Positions 34,280-44,368 of a DNA stretch of 64,000 nt are shown one piece after another. The notes under the pieces are model-generated. The model made no database searches and was not told the DNA's origin. It saw only the letters and a list, made by a program, of their open reading frames with translations. The stretch spans positions 1,736,001 to 1,800,000 of the forward strand of contig NZ_LT907980.1 in assembly GCF_900215155.1 (NCBI RefSeq), given 5' to 3'. The stretch is from Marinobacter sp. LV10R510-11A (GTDB lineage Bacteria; Pseudomonadota; Gammaproteobacteria; Pseudomonadales; Oleiphilaceae). The first letter of the stretch is position 1; every line of letters starts with the position of its first letter. A program made the translations under genes and the position numbers.

Positions 34280-36442
34280 ATGCTTCTGTACATTGCCGAA
34301 AAACCCAGCCTTGGCCGCGCCATTGCCGCCGCCCTCCCCGGCCCCTACCAGAAAGGCCAGGGCTGGATCCGCTGCGGCGAAGGCAGTGAAGCCGCCACCG
34401 TAAGCTGGTGCATAGGCCACCTGCTGGAACCGGCCGAACCCGCCAGCTACAACCCGGCTTGGAAAAGCTGGCGCAAGCACGACCTCCCCATGTTCCCCGA
34501 CACATGGCAGGTCACCCCCAAAGACAGCGTGCGCCAGCAGCTCAACGCGCTGGAATCGCTGATTCGGCAAGCACACACCATTATTCACGCCGGCGACCCA
34601 GACAGAGAAGGTCAGTTGCTGGTTGATGAAGTGATACGGTATTTCGGTACCGAGGCGCCGGTAAAAAGGGTACTCATAAACGACCTGACCCCGGCCGCCG
34701 TTGCCAAAGCCATACAACAGCCCAGAGACAACCTGGAATTTCGCAGGCTTTCCCATTCTGCGCTCGCACGGCAGCGGGCCGACTGGCTTTATGGCATTAA
34801 CCTCACCCGCTTTTATACGCTGAACTACCAGCAGCAAGGGCAACAGGGCGTCTATTCTGTCGGCCGTGTACAAACGCCAGTACTAGGGCTGGTGGTGGAG
34901 CGCGACAACACCATCGAAAACTTCGATCCTAAGCCGTACTTCCGCATAGAAGCACGCTTCAAGGCACAGGAAGAAGAAGCCGACCAACAGACTTTCACGG
35001 CCAAGTGGCTCCCAGACGAACAGTTTCACGAGCATTTAGACGAAGAAAGCCGCCTGCTGGATCGCGAAACAGCCGAGCAAATTGCAGGCAGCGTTCACAG
35101 CCGGCCGGGTACGGTAATGGAATCCCGTTTTCGGGATAGACCCGAAGCACCGCCTTTGCCGTTTTCGCTCTCTGCCTTGCAGATAGAAGCCGGCCGCCTA
35201 TTCCGCATGGGCGCAAAAGACGTACTGGATACCGCGCAAAATTTGTACGAGCGCCATCAGCTCATCACCTACCCACGCTCAGATTGTCGCTACTTGCCCG
35301 AAGGGCATTATGACCAGCGGGAGCAGGTTACAGGCGCGATTGGCCGGGTCGTCCCAGACTTAAGCGAGGCTTGTAGCAAAGCCGATTTTAACCGCAAAAC
35401 CGCTGTTTGGAACGACAAGAAGGTAGATGCGCACCATGCCATCATTCCGACCAGCCGCGCGGTAGCCAATGGCAAACTCAGTGAAGCGGAACAACGAATC
35501 TACGGCCTGATAAGCCGCTATTATTTAATGCAGTTTTCGGCGGACGCCATACATCGCGAAGGCCGGATTACCGTGCGGGTATCGGATCACCGGTTCCGCG
35601 CAACGGAAACTGCGGTACTCACACCCGGCTGGAAAGCGCTGGAACTGAAACTTCGGGACGGCCGCAAAGAGGCGGAGAAGGCCCCATTACCACGCCTAGA
35701 TAAAGGCGAACCTATTTTCTGTGAAGACAGCAGCATAGGCGAGCGCAAAACCAAGCCTCCCCAGCACTTCAACGATGCCACGCTGCTATCGGCAATGACC
35801 AACATTGCCCGATTTGTAACGGACCCTGAGCTGAGAAAAACCCTGCGAGAGACCGACGGTCTTGGCACAGAAGCTACCCGTGCGAACATTATCGACACCC
35901 TGTTCAAGCGGGACTATCTATACCGAGACAGCAAGCATATCCGAGCCACCGACAAAGGTAAGGTGCTGATTAATGCGCTACCTGAATCTGTCAGCAAGCC
36001 AGACAGAACCGCTGTATGGGAAGCCACTCTAGACGGCATCCGCAGGGGCGAAGACGATCCCCGTAAGTTCCTAGAAACACTGAAAGCGGAAATTCGTGGC
36101 TTCATCGAGCCCTCTGCTGCCGCACCTAATGCCAAGTCGCTAAGCACCGCGCCCAACTGCCCGAAATGTCGTTCTCCAATGACTGAGAGGGACGGTAAAT
36201 TCGGCCGCTTTTTTGCCTGCATCCGTTACCCGGATTGCCGCGGCACACGCCAAATTGAGGATGCGACACCGCAGGATGGTACCGGGCAAAAGCCCATTCC
36301 CTGTCCCCACTGTTTCTCGCCTCTGGTGCGCAGAAAAGGCAAAAAAGGCTGGTTTTGGGGCTGCAGTAATTTCCCCGCCTGCCGACAAACATTAGATGAC
36401 GACGATGGCAAGCCTGCGACTCCTTTACGCAAGGCTACATAA
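34280..36442 (+). CDS. topB: DNA topoisomerase III
   Basis: This 720-residue type IA topoisomerase has an N-terminal Toprim domain with Glu7 (EKPSLGRAI) and Asp106/Asp108 (GDPDREG). The catalytic Tyr331 is in LITYPRSDCRYLP, and GLGTEATRA lies further on. The C terminus carries two zinc-ribbon repeats (CPKCRSPM...CIRYPDC, CPHCFSPL...CSNFPAC), making it longer than E. coli TopB. It relaxes and decatenates DNA by single-strand passage. The ribosome-binding site is poor, but the start agrees with the family (MLLYIAEKPS). Confidence 0.95.
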   Translation: MLLYIAEKPSLGRAIAAALPGPYQKGQGWIRCGEGSEAATVSWCIGHLLEPAEPASYNPAWKSWRKHDLPMFPDTWQVTPKDSVRQQLNALESLIRQAHTIIHAGDPDREGQLLVDEVIRYFGTEAPVKRVLINDLTPAAVAKAIQQPRDNLEFRRLSHSALARQRADWLYGINLTRFYTLNYQQQGQQGVYSVGRVQTPVLGLVVERDNTIENFDPKPYFRIEARFKAQEEEADQQTFTAKWLPDEQFHEHLDEESRLLDRETAEQIAGSVHSRPGTVMESRFRDRPEAPPLPFSLSALQIEAGRLFRMGAKDVLDTAQNLYERHQLITYPRSDCRYLPEGHYDQREQVTGAIGRVVPDLSEACSKADFNRKTAVWNDKKVDAHHAIIPTSRAVANGKLSEAEQRIYGLISRYYLMQFSADAIHREGRITVRVSDHRFRATETAVLTPGWKALELKLRDGRKEAEKAPLPRLDKGEPIFCEDSSIGERKTKPPQHFNDATLLSAMTNIARFVTDPELRKTLRETDGLGTEATRANIIDTLFKRDYLYRDSKHIRATDKGKVLINALPESVSKPDRTAVWEATLDGIRRGEDDPRKFLETLKAEIRGFIEPSAAAPNAKSLSTAPNCPKCRSPMTERDGKFGRFFACIRYPDCRGTRQIEDATPQDGTGQKPIPCPHCFSPLVRRKGKKGWFWGCSNFPACRQTLDDDDGKPATPLRKAT

Positions 36443-36558
36443 CGACACTGAATACGTAGCCGCAATTTGTGATAATTGACTGATACAGCAGGATATCCTG
36501 TATCGCGTTCAGCGAAACAGAACCACAACGAGACATCATCTACTCTGGGAGAGGCGCA

Positions 36559-37311
36559 ATGCGCATCGCGCTGCTTGAAGACCAACAGGAACAGGCGCAG
36601 CACATACAGTCCATTCTGTCTGAGCGCGGACACCACTGCGACAGCTTCGCTACCGGTCAGAGCTTTCTCAGCGCGGCGCTACACCGCAGTTACGACCTGA
36701 TGATTCTTGATTGGCAGATTCCTGACATGACCGGCATTGATGTCCTGAAAAGCGTAAGAGCGCAGATTAACTGGCCCATTCCCGTGGTATTTCTCACCCA
36801 GCGCGACAGTGAAGCCGATATCGTTGAGGCCCTGGATGCGGGCGCAGACGACTTTCTAGCAAAACCCGCGGGCGCCGCAGAACTGGTCGCTCGCATCAAC
36901 GCTCTAGCGCGTCGCGCCAATCCAGACAATGAAAAAGAAGACCTAAAATACGGTCCTTTTGAGGTCAACACCCAGCATAGAACCGTTTTCCTCCACGGTG
37001 AAGAACTTGCGTTAACCGACAAAGACTTCGACCTGGCCCTGTTCCTGTTTCAGAACCAGGGCCGTTTGCTCACTCGGGAAGTACTTCTGGAGCGGGTATG
37101 GGGGCTGACAAAGGACATCAATACCCGAACCGTAGACACGCACATGAGCCGCCTACGGCGTCGACTGGGCCTAAACCCGGAAAACGGCTTCCGTATCAAA
37201 ACAATTTACCAGCGCGGATATCGCTTAGAAGCCATGAAGGCCCAAGCCACAAGCGACGAGATAACAGAAACCCAAACAGCAGACCGGGAAGTACACACGT
37301 ATAATGAGTGA
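36559..37311 (+). CDS. OmpR/PhoB-type response regulator
   Basis: This 250-residue protein has a receiver domain at 1-120 with the acidic pair Glu7/Asp8, phospho-acceptor Asp51 (LMILDWQIPD) and Lys103 (FLAKPA), and a winged-helix DNA-binding domain at about 130-232 (LLTREVLLERVWG ... VDTHMSRLRRRLG). The tail is polar. It overlaps the next gene by 8 bp, and a CHASE2 histidine kinase follows, so the three genes form a signalling operon. The target genes are unknown. Confidence 0.92.
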   Translation: MRIALLEDQQEQAQHIQSILSERGHHCDSFATGQSFLSAALHRSYDLMILDWQIPDMTGIDVLKSVRAQINWPIPVVFLTQRDSEADIVEALDAGADDFLAKPAGAAELVARINALARRANPDNEKEDLKYGPFEVNTQHRTVFLHGEELALTDKDFDLALFLFQNQGRLLTREVLLERVWGLTKDINTRTVDTHMSRLRRRLGLNPENGFRIKTIYQRGYRLEAMKAQATSDEITETQTADREVHTYNE

Positions 37312-38947
37312 ACACCCCATGCGCTTTCTCACCAAAGCATTCTTGGTGCTGACTCTTTTGGCGCTGGGCACGCCTGTGTGCGCTGAACTTTCTATTACTC
37401 ACGGCTCGGCGACAGCGGTGGCAAGCTCCACCGGCAACGCCGTTCCTGAGTGGATTTACACCCTAAAACCCGGCGAGAGTTTTGCAGAAGTCGCCAACGA
37501 TCTTCTGGTTAAAAGCCATAGCGCCGGTCGACTGCTTCAACACAACTCTATCGAAAATTCCGCCATACTCGGAGAAGGCGACCGCATTCGCATTCCTCTG
37601 TCATGGCTGAAGAGACAGCCTAACCCTGCTCGCGTCACCTCGGTTTCTGGCAGCGTTCAACTGATATCCAGTATCGATGGCCGAAAAAAACCTCTGATAA
37701 AAGATGCCCTGATACGAGTGGGCGATGAAGTCCTTTCAGGCGCGGGCGCTGCAACCATTACCTTGGCTGACGGTTCAGAAGTCCGCCTTTCCCCAGATTC
37801 CCGGCTGATATTTAATCGCCTGACCCAGTACGGCAAGTCCGGCATGGTAGACACGCGGCTGAGACTGAACCGAGGGGAAGTCCACACCCGAGTTAAGCCA
37901 GTGATTGAAGGCGGTGCCCGTTTTGAAATTGAAACCCCTTCTGCCGTTGCCGCCGTTCGCGGCACCGCATTTTCGCTAAAAACCGGGCCGCAAGGCACAC
38001 ATTTGCAGGTAACCGAAGGCGTGGTTGATTTTGGAGCGCCGAACCAGACCCAACGAATTCCTGCCGGCTACAGCGCAACGGTTGCGAGTAATAACGGTAG
38101 TAGAAACAAGCTGAACATACGCAAGATGCCGCCGGCACCCGTGATTAATCCGCTCCCTAGAGTGCTCACTCAGCTCCCGGCAGAGATGACCTGGAAACAA
38201 AAGCCGGCAACGAACTACCGCTTGGATGTCTTTGCAACAGAAAGCGGGCGCTGGGTTGAGAGCCGTGAAATCAGCGGCAACCGCTTCGATATCAGCCGCC
38301 TGGATAACGGTGAGTATGAGATTCACTTGGCAGCTCTTGACCAATATGGCATGGCGGGAATGCCCGGCGTACTGCCCATACAGGTTGATTTACAGGCCCG
38401 CACAGCCAACCTTTTGGCACCGGAAAACGGCGGCAGCGTAAATGACGACATGCCAGAGTTCCGCTGGGCTCTCAACGGTAAAAATGAAGTGGCCCGAGTC
38501 GAAATTGCCGAAGATGAAGCTTTCCGTAGCCTGGTCGCGACCAGCGAATGGGCACCGGGCACAACCGCTCTGCCTTCTCGCCCCCTGAGCCCCGGCCAGT
38601 ATTACTGGCGCGTGGTGACAGAAGCTGGAGGCAATTCTGTAGCCACAACACAGCCACGCAAACTGATCGTAAACGGAACACTGCCGCCGGTGCGGATTAT
38701 CAGTATCAACTACATAGACAGCCAGGTTCGCGTGTTTTGGGAAAAGGTGGATACGGCTGCCAATTACCGTATGCAACTGGCGGAAGAGCCAAGTTTTAAC
38801 AAGATTATTAAGGAAGCTACGCTGCCAGAAACCACAGCGGCCTTGCGTCTTATTCCCGGAAGACGGTATTTTGTGCGCCTGAAAGCGCTTTCTGACGGCC
38901 CATTACAAAGCCGCTGGGGACCAGGGAGGGAATTGTACCTGGACTAA
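37304..38947 (+). CDS. Exported LysM and FecR-domain protein
   Basis: This 547-residue protein has a signal peptide (ending at about residue 27) and a LysM-like segment (WIYTLKPGESFAEVANDLL, about 49-110). A FecR domain at about 120-255 (VGDEVLSGAGAATITLADGS, AAVRGTAF) is followed by two or three fibronectin-like repeats to the end. FecR domains usually relay signals in the periplasm, and LysM binds peptidoglycan. Encoded between a response regulator and a CHASE2 kinase, it may present an envelope cue to the kinase. The start at 37304 overlaps the regulator; ATG 37319 is an alternative. Confidence 0.85.
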   Translation: MSEHPMRFLTKAFLVLTLLALGTPVCAELSITHGSATAVASSTGNAVPEWIYTLKPGESFAEVANDLLVKSHSAGRLLQHNSIENSAILGEGDRIRIPLSWLKRQPNPARVTSVSGSVQLISSIDGRKKPLIKDALIRVGDEVLSGAGAATITLADGSEVRLSPDSRLIFNRLTQYGKSGMVDTRLRLNRGEVHTRVKPVIEGGARFEIETPSAVAAVRGTAFSLKTGPQGTHLQVTEGVVDFGAPNQTQRIPAGYSATVASNNGSRNKLNIRKMPPAPVINPLPRVLTQLPAEMTWKQKPATNYRLDVFATESGRWVESREISGNRFDISRLDNGEYEIHLAALDQYGMAGMPGVLPIQVDLQARTANLLAPENGGSVNDDMPEFRWALNGKNEVARVEIAEDEAFRSLVATSEWAPGTTALPSRPLSPGQYYWRVVTEAGGNSVATTQPRKLIVNGTLPPVRIISINYIDSQVRVFWEKVDTAANYRMQLAEEPSFNKIIKEATLPETTAALRLIPGRRYFVRLKALSDGPLQSRWGPGRELYLD

Positions 38948-38976
38948 CATCGAACAACTGACGCACAGCAGGACTC

Positions 38977-41544
38977 ATGAATCGGGATTGGCTGCCAATA
39001 AAAACAACTCCATGGACACTCGGGCTGGCACTCCTATTCTTATTCTTACTTGCCGAAACCACGGCACTGCCCCAGCGTATTGATTACTGGCTTCTAGACT
39101 CAGCCATGCTCGCCAGCCCTGCCCCCGCATCCACCAACATAGCAATCGTCGCCATTGACGACCTCAGCCTTTCCCAGCAAGGCCGCTGGCCGTGGCCACG
39201 GCGAACTCACGCCGCTCTAATCAAAAAACTGCATCAGGCCGGCGCAGAAACCATCGTATTCGACGTACTGTTCACAGAACCGTCTCCCGACGATGCTGTG
39301 CTTAAACGTGCCATGCAGACCCATGGCAGGGTTATCCTGCCACTACACCTGTCGCCCTCCAGTTCCCGCATACTGCTCAGCGAACAACTGCCTTCAAGCG
39401 AATTAGTCAGTGCAGCCGCCGGCCTTGGCCACGCACACGTTGAGCTGGACCACGATGGCATCGCCAGAGGGCTTTACCTGTTTAACGGCATGGCCCGCCA
39501 GCTGTGGCCCAGCCTCGCGCTTGCAGCCTCTGGCACCAGCCCCCGGCAACCCGATACACAGGGGTTACCCTCATTTGTGAATGTGCGCGACGACTACCGG
39601 ATTATTCCGCTTACTGGGGGCGCAGGCACACTGCCCACCTACTCCTACAGCGATGTACTTAACACGCCCCCGGCACCGGATGTATTTGGTGGCAAAACCG
39701 TTTTTGTAGGAGCGACTGCTGCCGGGCTGGGGGACAGTCTGCCAACGGCGTTCTCTGGCCTTAGCCAGCCGATGTCCGGGGTGGAATTCCACGCAAATAC
39801 TCTTTCTGCGGAGCAACAGGGGCTCCTGATCAGCCGGGCTCCTAAATGGGCTAACATGGCCCTCGCTGCTATCACACTGCTGGCGCTAGCCATTCTGTTG
39901 CCTCGCATACGCCCCGCCCGCACGCTAATCACATGTATTACGGCCGGCGCCGTGATCCTCGGCCTTAGCGTCGTTATGCTGGCCGCGTTCCGGATATGGC
40001 TTCCTGTTGCCCACGCGCTCATCATTCCCCTATTGGCGTTCCCAATCGCCAGTGGCCTACGCTTGACCATGACCAACCAGTTTCTCAATCGACAACTGGA
40101 TGAGCTGGTTCGCAGCCCAAGAGTGGCACTGCCAGAGCCGGCAAAGCGCCCGCCAACACAACTTCTTGAGCATTTTCAGGCGCTGTTTCAGCCGCAAGGC
40201 TGGTTATTGGCCGAAGGCAACGACATTATCTCCACCCGAAACCTGGGCTTAACCGAGGTTCCAGACAACCTAGAGCCGGGGGTATGGCGACATGAGGGCA
40301 ACCAGAGCTGGGTTCAGATACACCGTGGCAGCGCCTGCTACACACTGGGCTTCACCCTGCCCAACGATCTCAGCCGGGAAGCTATTCAGCGCTACCTGCG
40401 CCGACTAACGCTTTCCAAAACGGCACCCGCGACAAAAAAACTCAGGCCAAGCGATAACATTTCGGCGCGCATTGAGCGCGTTAAAGTAGCCACCGAGCGC
40501 CTCAACCACATTCATGAATTTATCCGCCGCAGTTTTGAGCGTATGCCGGACGGCATCATCGTAACCGACGAATTAGGCATCATCCGTTTTGCCAACGGCC
40601 ATATTGAAGAATGGTTCGGAGAGCCCATGCCCAGCTTAGGCGGGCTTCCGCTGACCCGCCTTCTGGAAGGTCACGATCCGCGCGAAACCCCGCCATGGCA
40701 TGAAACGGTTTCAGAAACACTCACCCTGCTGCAAAGCCGGACAGTGGATTTGAAAATAAAGGACAAGGATTTTCTCATTCATTTCGCACCCTTTGCCCTC
40801 CCTGACAGCTCGCAATACGGCATTATTGCCAACATTTCTGACATTTCCGAGCTGCGGGAACAGCAGCGTCAGCACCGGGAAGCAATCGACTTTATTTCTC
40901 ACGATGTCCGCTCACCCTTGGTGTCACAACTGGCGCTTATCGAACAGCTGAAGCGCGACCCCACACATATCGGTCAAAGCCAGTTGGAGCAACTGGGGCG
41001 CCTAGCACGGCGAAGCTACCATCTGGCTGAGGAGTTTGTTCAGCTGGCGCGCGCCGAACAGCTCACAGAGACCCGTTTTTATGAGTGCGAATTCCTAGCC
41101 ATTGTTGAAAATGCCCGCGACAGCGTGAGCGAGCAGGCATTGGAGAAGCGCATTCCATTACAGCTGCAAGGTACGGAAGACTTGTGGTTAAAAGGCAATG
41201 CAGAACTGCTTGAGCGAGCGGTCATCAACTTGCTGACTAACGCCGTACAGTACAGCCCTAAAGGTTCAGCGGTGAGCCTTCAGGTGTTTCGAGCAGGGCA
41301 TCAGGCATGCCTGACGATTGCAGACGACGGGCTTGGTATAGACCCAGAGGAGCTGCCCTACCTATTCGACCGATATAGACGCCAGAAAAGTAGCGAGCTT
41401 GCGGGTATTCACGGTACTGGGTTGGGGCTGTCGTTTGTCAAAACGGTTGTCGAGAAGCACCGAGGTGAGATTTCTGTGGTTTCAAACCCCGGTGAAGGCT
41501 CATCTTTTACTCTGAAGCTCCCGATTACGGATCCGATGGTGTAA
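38977..41544 (+). CDS. CHASE2-domain sensor histidine kinase
   Basis: This 855-residue inner-membrane kinase has a membrane segment at about 10-28 and a large periplasmic CHASE2 domain (about 40-285). Three membrane segments follow (about 290-360), then a linker, a PAS domain (about 520-620), the H-box SHDVRSPL with His642, and the ATPase domain with N (NLLTNAVQYS), G1 (IADDGLGID) and G2 (GTGLGLSFVK) boxes. It should phosphorylate the OmpR-type regulator encoded two genes upstream. An AGGA site precedes the ATG. Confidence 0.92.
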   Translation: MNRDWLPIKTTPWTLGLALLFLFLLAETTALPQRIDYWLLDSAMLASPAPASTNIAIVAIDDLSLSQQGRWPWPRRTHAALIKKLHQAGAETIVFDVLFTEPSPDDAVLKRAMQTHGRVILPLHLSPSSSRILLSEQLPSSELVSAAAGLGHAHVELDHDGIARGLYLFNGMARQLWPSLALAASGTSPRQPDTQGLPSFVNVRDDYRIIPLTGGAGTLPTYSYSDVLNTPPAPDVFGGKTVFVGATAAGLGDSLPTAFSGLSQPMSGVEFHANTLSAEQQGLLISRAPKWANMALAAITLLALAILLPRIRPARTLITCITAGAVILGLSVVMLAAFRIWLPVAHALIIPLLAFPIASGLRLTMTNQFLNRQLDELVRSPRVALPEPAKRPPTQLLEHFQALFQPQGWLLAEGNDIISTRNLGLTEVPDNLEPGVWRHEGNQSWVQIHRGSACYTLGFTLPNDLSREAIQRYLRRLTLSKTAPATKKLRPSDNISARIERVKVATERLNHIHEFIRRSFERMPDGIIVTDELGIIRFANGHIEEWFGEPMPSLGGLPLTRLLEGHDPRETPPWHETVSETLTLLQSRTVDLKIKDKDFLIHFAPFALPDSSQYGIIANISDISELREQQRQHREAIDFISHDVRSPLVSQLALIEQLKRDPTHIGQSQLEQLGRLARRSYHLAEEFVQLARAEQLTETRFYECEFLAIVENARDSVSEQALEKRIPLQLQGTEDLWLKGNAELLERAVINLLTNAVQYSPKGSAVSLQVFRAGHQACLTIADDGLGIDPEELPYLFDRYRRQKSSELAGIHGTGLGLSFVKTVVEKHRGEISVVSNPGEGSSFTLKLPITDPMV

Positions 41545-41586
41545 ACGAGCAAGCACTGCTACCTCAGATGGTCGCCATAACAATCT

Positions 41587-42027
41587 TCAAGATTTTATTT
41601 GCTTGTAGACAGAAGTTGAGGGAGCACTGATTAAGCCACCACTGTCCTGAACTTGGATTGTGAAATACCAAGTGCCAGTATCAAGACCACTCACCTTATG
41701 CGTCATATTCGCATTTTCCTTAGCGCCGCGAACGACAACTTTGCGATCCAGATCATCAGCATTCTGGCCGTAGTGGATAATGTACTTATCCAGCTCACCC
41801 ATTCTAATCCCCTCACCATTTACCCGGCTCTCAGGGGCACTCCAGCTCAGAACTGCTGACCTCTCAATCGGCTCACCTATTGAACCTCCTGTTTCTGGCT
41901 CCGCAGTACTCGCTCCTAGTGCTGCGCCTGTATTCGTAGAATCAGAACCGCCGCCACACCCTGTGAGCAAGATTCCTAAAGCAAACGCGGCTATCCATGC
42001 CTGTGACACTTTAATGACGCGTTTCAT
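41587..42027 (-). CDS. Lipoprotein with a fibronectin type III-like domain
   Basis: This 146-residue protein starts at ATG 42027, giving a lipoprotein signal peptide with lipobox LLTGC. A glycine/serine linker follows, then a fibronectin III-like domain (AVLSWSAPESRVNGEG ... GTWYFTIQVQDSGG). A longer reading to 42105 would put a non-signal stretch in front. It is convergent with the histidine kinase gene. The function is unknown; it is probably outer-membrane anchored. Confidence 0.75.
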   Translation of the reverse strand: MKRVIKVSQAWIAAFALGILLTGCGGGSDSTNTGAALGASTAEPETGGSIGEPIERSAVLSWSAPESRVNGEGIRMGELDKYIIHYGQNADDLDRKVVVRGAKENANMTHKVSGLDTGTWYFTIQVQDSGGLISAPSTSVYKQIKS

Positions 42028-42285
42028 ATCGATTTCACACCAATTAATCGTCGAATTTGTTAAATTGTACAAAACGCGGACAATTATCGATGTGAGGTTC
42101 GTCATCTCTCCAGTTAAAAAATCGTCAATATCTCGTCACTAAATCGTAATAAAGCCGACAAATTCACGCGAGTTACTGATTGCTCAGGCAATTTTTTGCC
42201 CGATATTTGTTATGTGGGCTATCGGAGAGGTCGAAAAAATAATAGATGATTTTTCGGGGTTGTATTGATGAGTTAAAGAGGTCTA

Positions 42286-43134
42286 TCAGACAGCCGTTAA
42301 AGCCAGGGCGGCTAGAGGCACATGCCGCAGAACCATGTGTTCTTGCATCACCGCCAATTCTTCGTTCGCCATATGTTCAGCGATGGCGAGAAGCTCACCG
42401 GTGGCTCGGCTTTTCAGCCTTTTCAGGGCTGCGGACTGATTACGGTGGGTCTTTGGTTGGTTAAACGGTGTATGCCTGCCGAGTTCCCGCCATTTCTCGG
42501 GCACCAGGGTGCTCCCTCGATCTTTATCGAGCGCGAGGGCTTGCCCAGCTGGGTCAAAATCGTAAAACCAGGCTAGCTTCTCTGCGGGTTGGTTGCGGGC
42601 GATCTCAGCTACTGAACGGGCATTCTCTCGGTGACCGCGGTACAGAATCACTGAATCCTTCCAAGACGCCGGTAGCTGAAGGTTGGCCCAATAGGGCATC
42701 ACGCCGCCGTTTTCGATGATCACGAGTTTTTGAGACTGAAGGTGGTCAGTATCTAAGCATTCCGGTAACACGCTGAGCACACTGCCTTCGGGAGTGGCGA
42801 CATCTTCGCCGCTCGCCCTCACCTTTGCGGTGCCGGCGGTCGCCAGTACGATCAGGTGGCCGAAGACAGAGTCGCTGCTGAGCTTTTCATTAGAGTCCTT
42901 GCTGGCCATCGCCATGGGGCCACCGGCGCGGACGTCGAATTGCGGGTCTAGGCCATGCTCGGCCACAACGTATTCTCTCAGGCGTCGCTTGTCTGCGGGC
43001 GTAAAGTGGATTTCTCTGCCTATGACCTGTCCTACTCCGTTTTCCGCACAAATCTGTTCCCAAATTTGATTACGCTGAACCTTCGATTTGCCTGTCTTTA
43101 GCAGGCGCTCGATGGCAGCGATTTCAGCCGGCAT
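42286..43134 (-). CDS. jetD: Wadjet/Mks nuclease subunit JetD (MksG-like)
   Basis: This 282-residue protein has a Toprim-like C-terminal half: IIENGGVMPYW supplies the glutamate and WFYDFDPAGQAL the D-x-D acidic pair, as in DUF2220 nucleases of Wadjet systems. The N-terminal part is a winged-helix-like arm. It is shorter than typical JetD (near 400 residues), so the arm may be reduced or the subtype different. It is last in a four-gene operon and overlaps jetA by 11 bp. The expected role is to cut circular DNA after the SMC complex has extruded it. Confidence 0.7.
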   Translation of the reverse strand: MPAEIAAIERLLKTGKSKVQRNQIWEQICAENGVGQVIGREIHFTPADKRRLREYVVAEHGLDPQFDVRAGGPMAMASKDSNEKLSSDSVFGHLIVLATAGTAKVRASGEDVATPEGSVLSVLPECLDTDHLQSQKLVIIENGGVMPYWANLQLPASWKDSVILYRGHRENARSVAEIARNQPAEKLAWFYDFDPAGQALALDKDRGSTLVPEKWRELGRHTPFNQPKTHRNQSAALKRLKSRATGELLAIAEHMANEELAVMQEHMVLRHVPLAALALTAV

Positions 43135-44368
43135 TGTTGTGCCTCAGGGTTAGGTCAGAAACCATAATATTATCTGGATAAACCCGGTGCGGAATCTGGT
43201 GGTAGACCACTTCAATGTGCCTCTGATCTCCGTCTGGCAGGGATTCAATCTCGGAGACTATGGCCTGCAGCCAGTCTGCCTTGTCGATCCCCAAGCCAGT
43301 ACTCGCAAGTGCTTCGGAGGCAAGGATGGTTCGCTCACCTAGGGCGCCGTCTACAACCAGCTGAATCAATTCCTCAATGGCTTCTTCTACTGGGTCGTCT
43401 TCCTCAGCTTCGGTTTCACCCGCAATATCAAAGTTAACAGTATCCACATCATCCGGCGCTGGCTTGTCTTCAAGCTCCACGGGAACCGTTCGGGCTTTCG
43501 CAGCAATCTCTATCAGTTCTAGGTCATCGGAAGAATCGTAGATATCCCCAAAGCCGCGTATCTGGAACGGAGCCACGGTATTAAGGAATTCCGGAACCCG
43601 CCTCAAATCCAGGTGGTCAATGGACGGCTCAAACCCCCGGTTGTTAATAAAGTGGGCCTCAAAAGCACCGACCAGCCGGCTCAACCGCTGATCTTCGCGC
43701 ATGCGCACCAGCATCTTGCGCAGCTGGTTAAGGGCGTAAGAAAGGTTCTTTTGTGAAGACTCCAGGGTGGCCGGTAGGTGCCGCAGCAACAGGCGCTTCA
43801 GGAACGCATCAGAACCCGCCTGCTCCGCCAGTTCCCGTATGCGAAAGCTCTCGAACAGGGTAATCAAGCGACCAGCGCGTTCAATAACCCGCTCGTTCTC
43901 ACGGATACGCAGATTCAGATCCGTGATGTACGCGAAACCGGTGTTTATATAGGTGGCGAACGCTTCCGTGGCATTTCGGATATCTTCGATTACGTCCGCC
44001 AGGCACTCTTTGATTTCGCCTTCCAGCCGGTCGATGTCGCTCAGGGCGGATCGCTTCTTCGCCTCTTTGTATTCCTCGAACAGCTCGCTTAGTTGTTGCC
44101 ACAGAATGTGCACTTGGGCACTGGCGTAGCGGCGCCTCTCCGACTCGGTTATGTGATCGAGAAACTGAACCAGAACCTTTTTCAGCTGCAGATCTTCAGA
44201 TTCACCAATGCGCCACACCAGTCGGTGATGCTCTAAGGTTTCAATCAGCCCGAGATTATCATCAGAATCTGGAACACGGTTTCCGTTTCGAAGGTGCGCC
44301 TCCAGAATCGCCTCGCCGTACTTGGCCAGGGCCCGGAGCGTGCTGTGGGCGTCTTGAGCGCGAGCCAT
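43124..44368 (-). CDS. jetA: Wadjet/Mks kleisin subunit JetA (MksF-like)
   Basis: This 414-residue, mostly helical protein opens with a winged-helix-like region. A long central coiled segment follows (SDIDRLEGEIKECLADVIED), then an acidic linker (about 325-345) and a C-terminal winged helix. This is the pattern of MukF/MksF kleisins that bridge the SMC heads. Its ATG overlaps the jetB stop (TAATG). Such proteins are sometimes misnamed phosphoenolpyruvate carboxylase in databases. Confidence 0.75.
   Translation of the reverse strand: MARAQDAHSTLRALAKYGEAILEAHLRNGNRVPDSDDNLGLIETLEHHRLVWRIGESEDLQLKKVLVQFLDHITESERRRYASAQVHILWQQLSELFEEYKEAKKRSALSDIDRLEGEIKECLADVIEDIRNATEAFATYINTGFAYITDLNLRIRENERVIERAGRLITLFESFRIRELAEQAGSDAFLKRLLLRHLPATLESSQKNLSYALNQLRKMLVRMREDQRLSRLVGAFEAHFINNRGFEPSIDHLDLRRVPEFLNTVAPFQIRGFGDIYDSSDDLELIEIAAKARTVPVELEDKPAPDDVDTVNFDIAGETEAEEDDPVEEAIEELIQLVVDGALGERTILASEALASTGLGIDKADWLQAIVSEIESLPDGDQRHIEVVYHQIPHRVYPDNIMVSDLTLRHNNAG

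Noticed and set aside
42028..42285. Possible integrase or attachment site left of the defence block
   Set aside because: There is no coding frame of note and no copy of the tRNA 3' end in this stretch.
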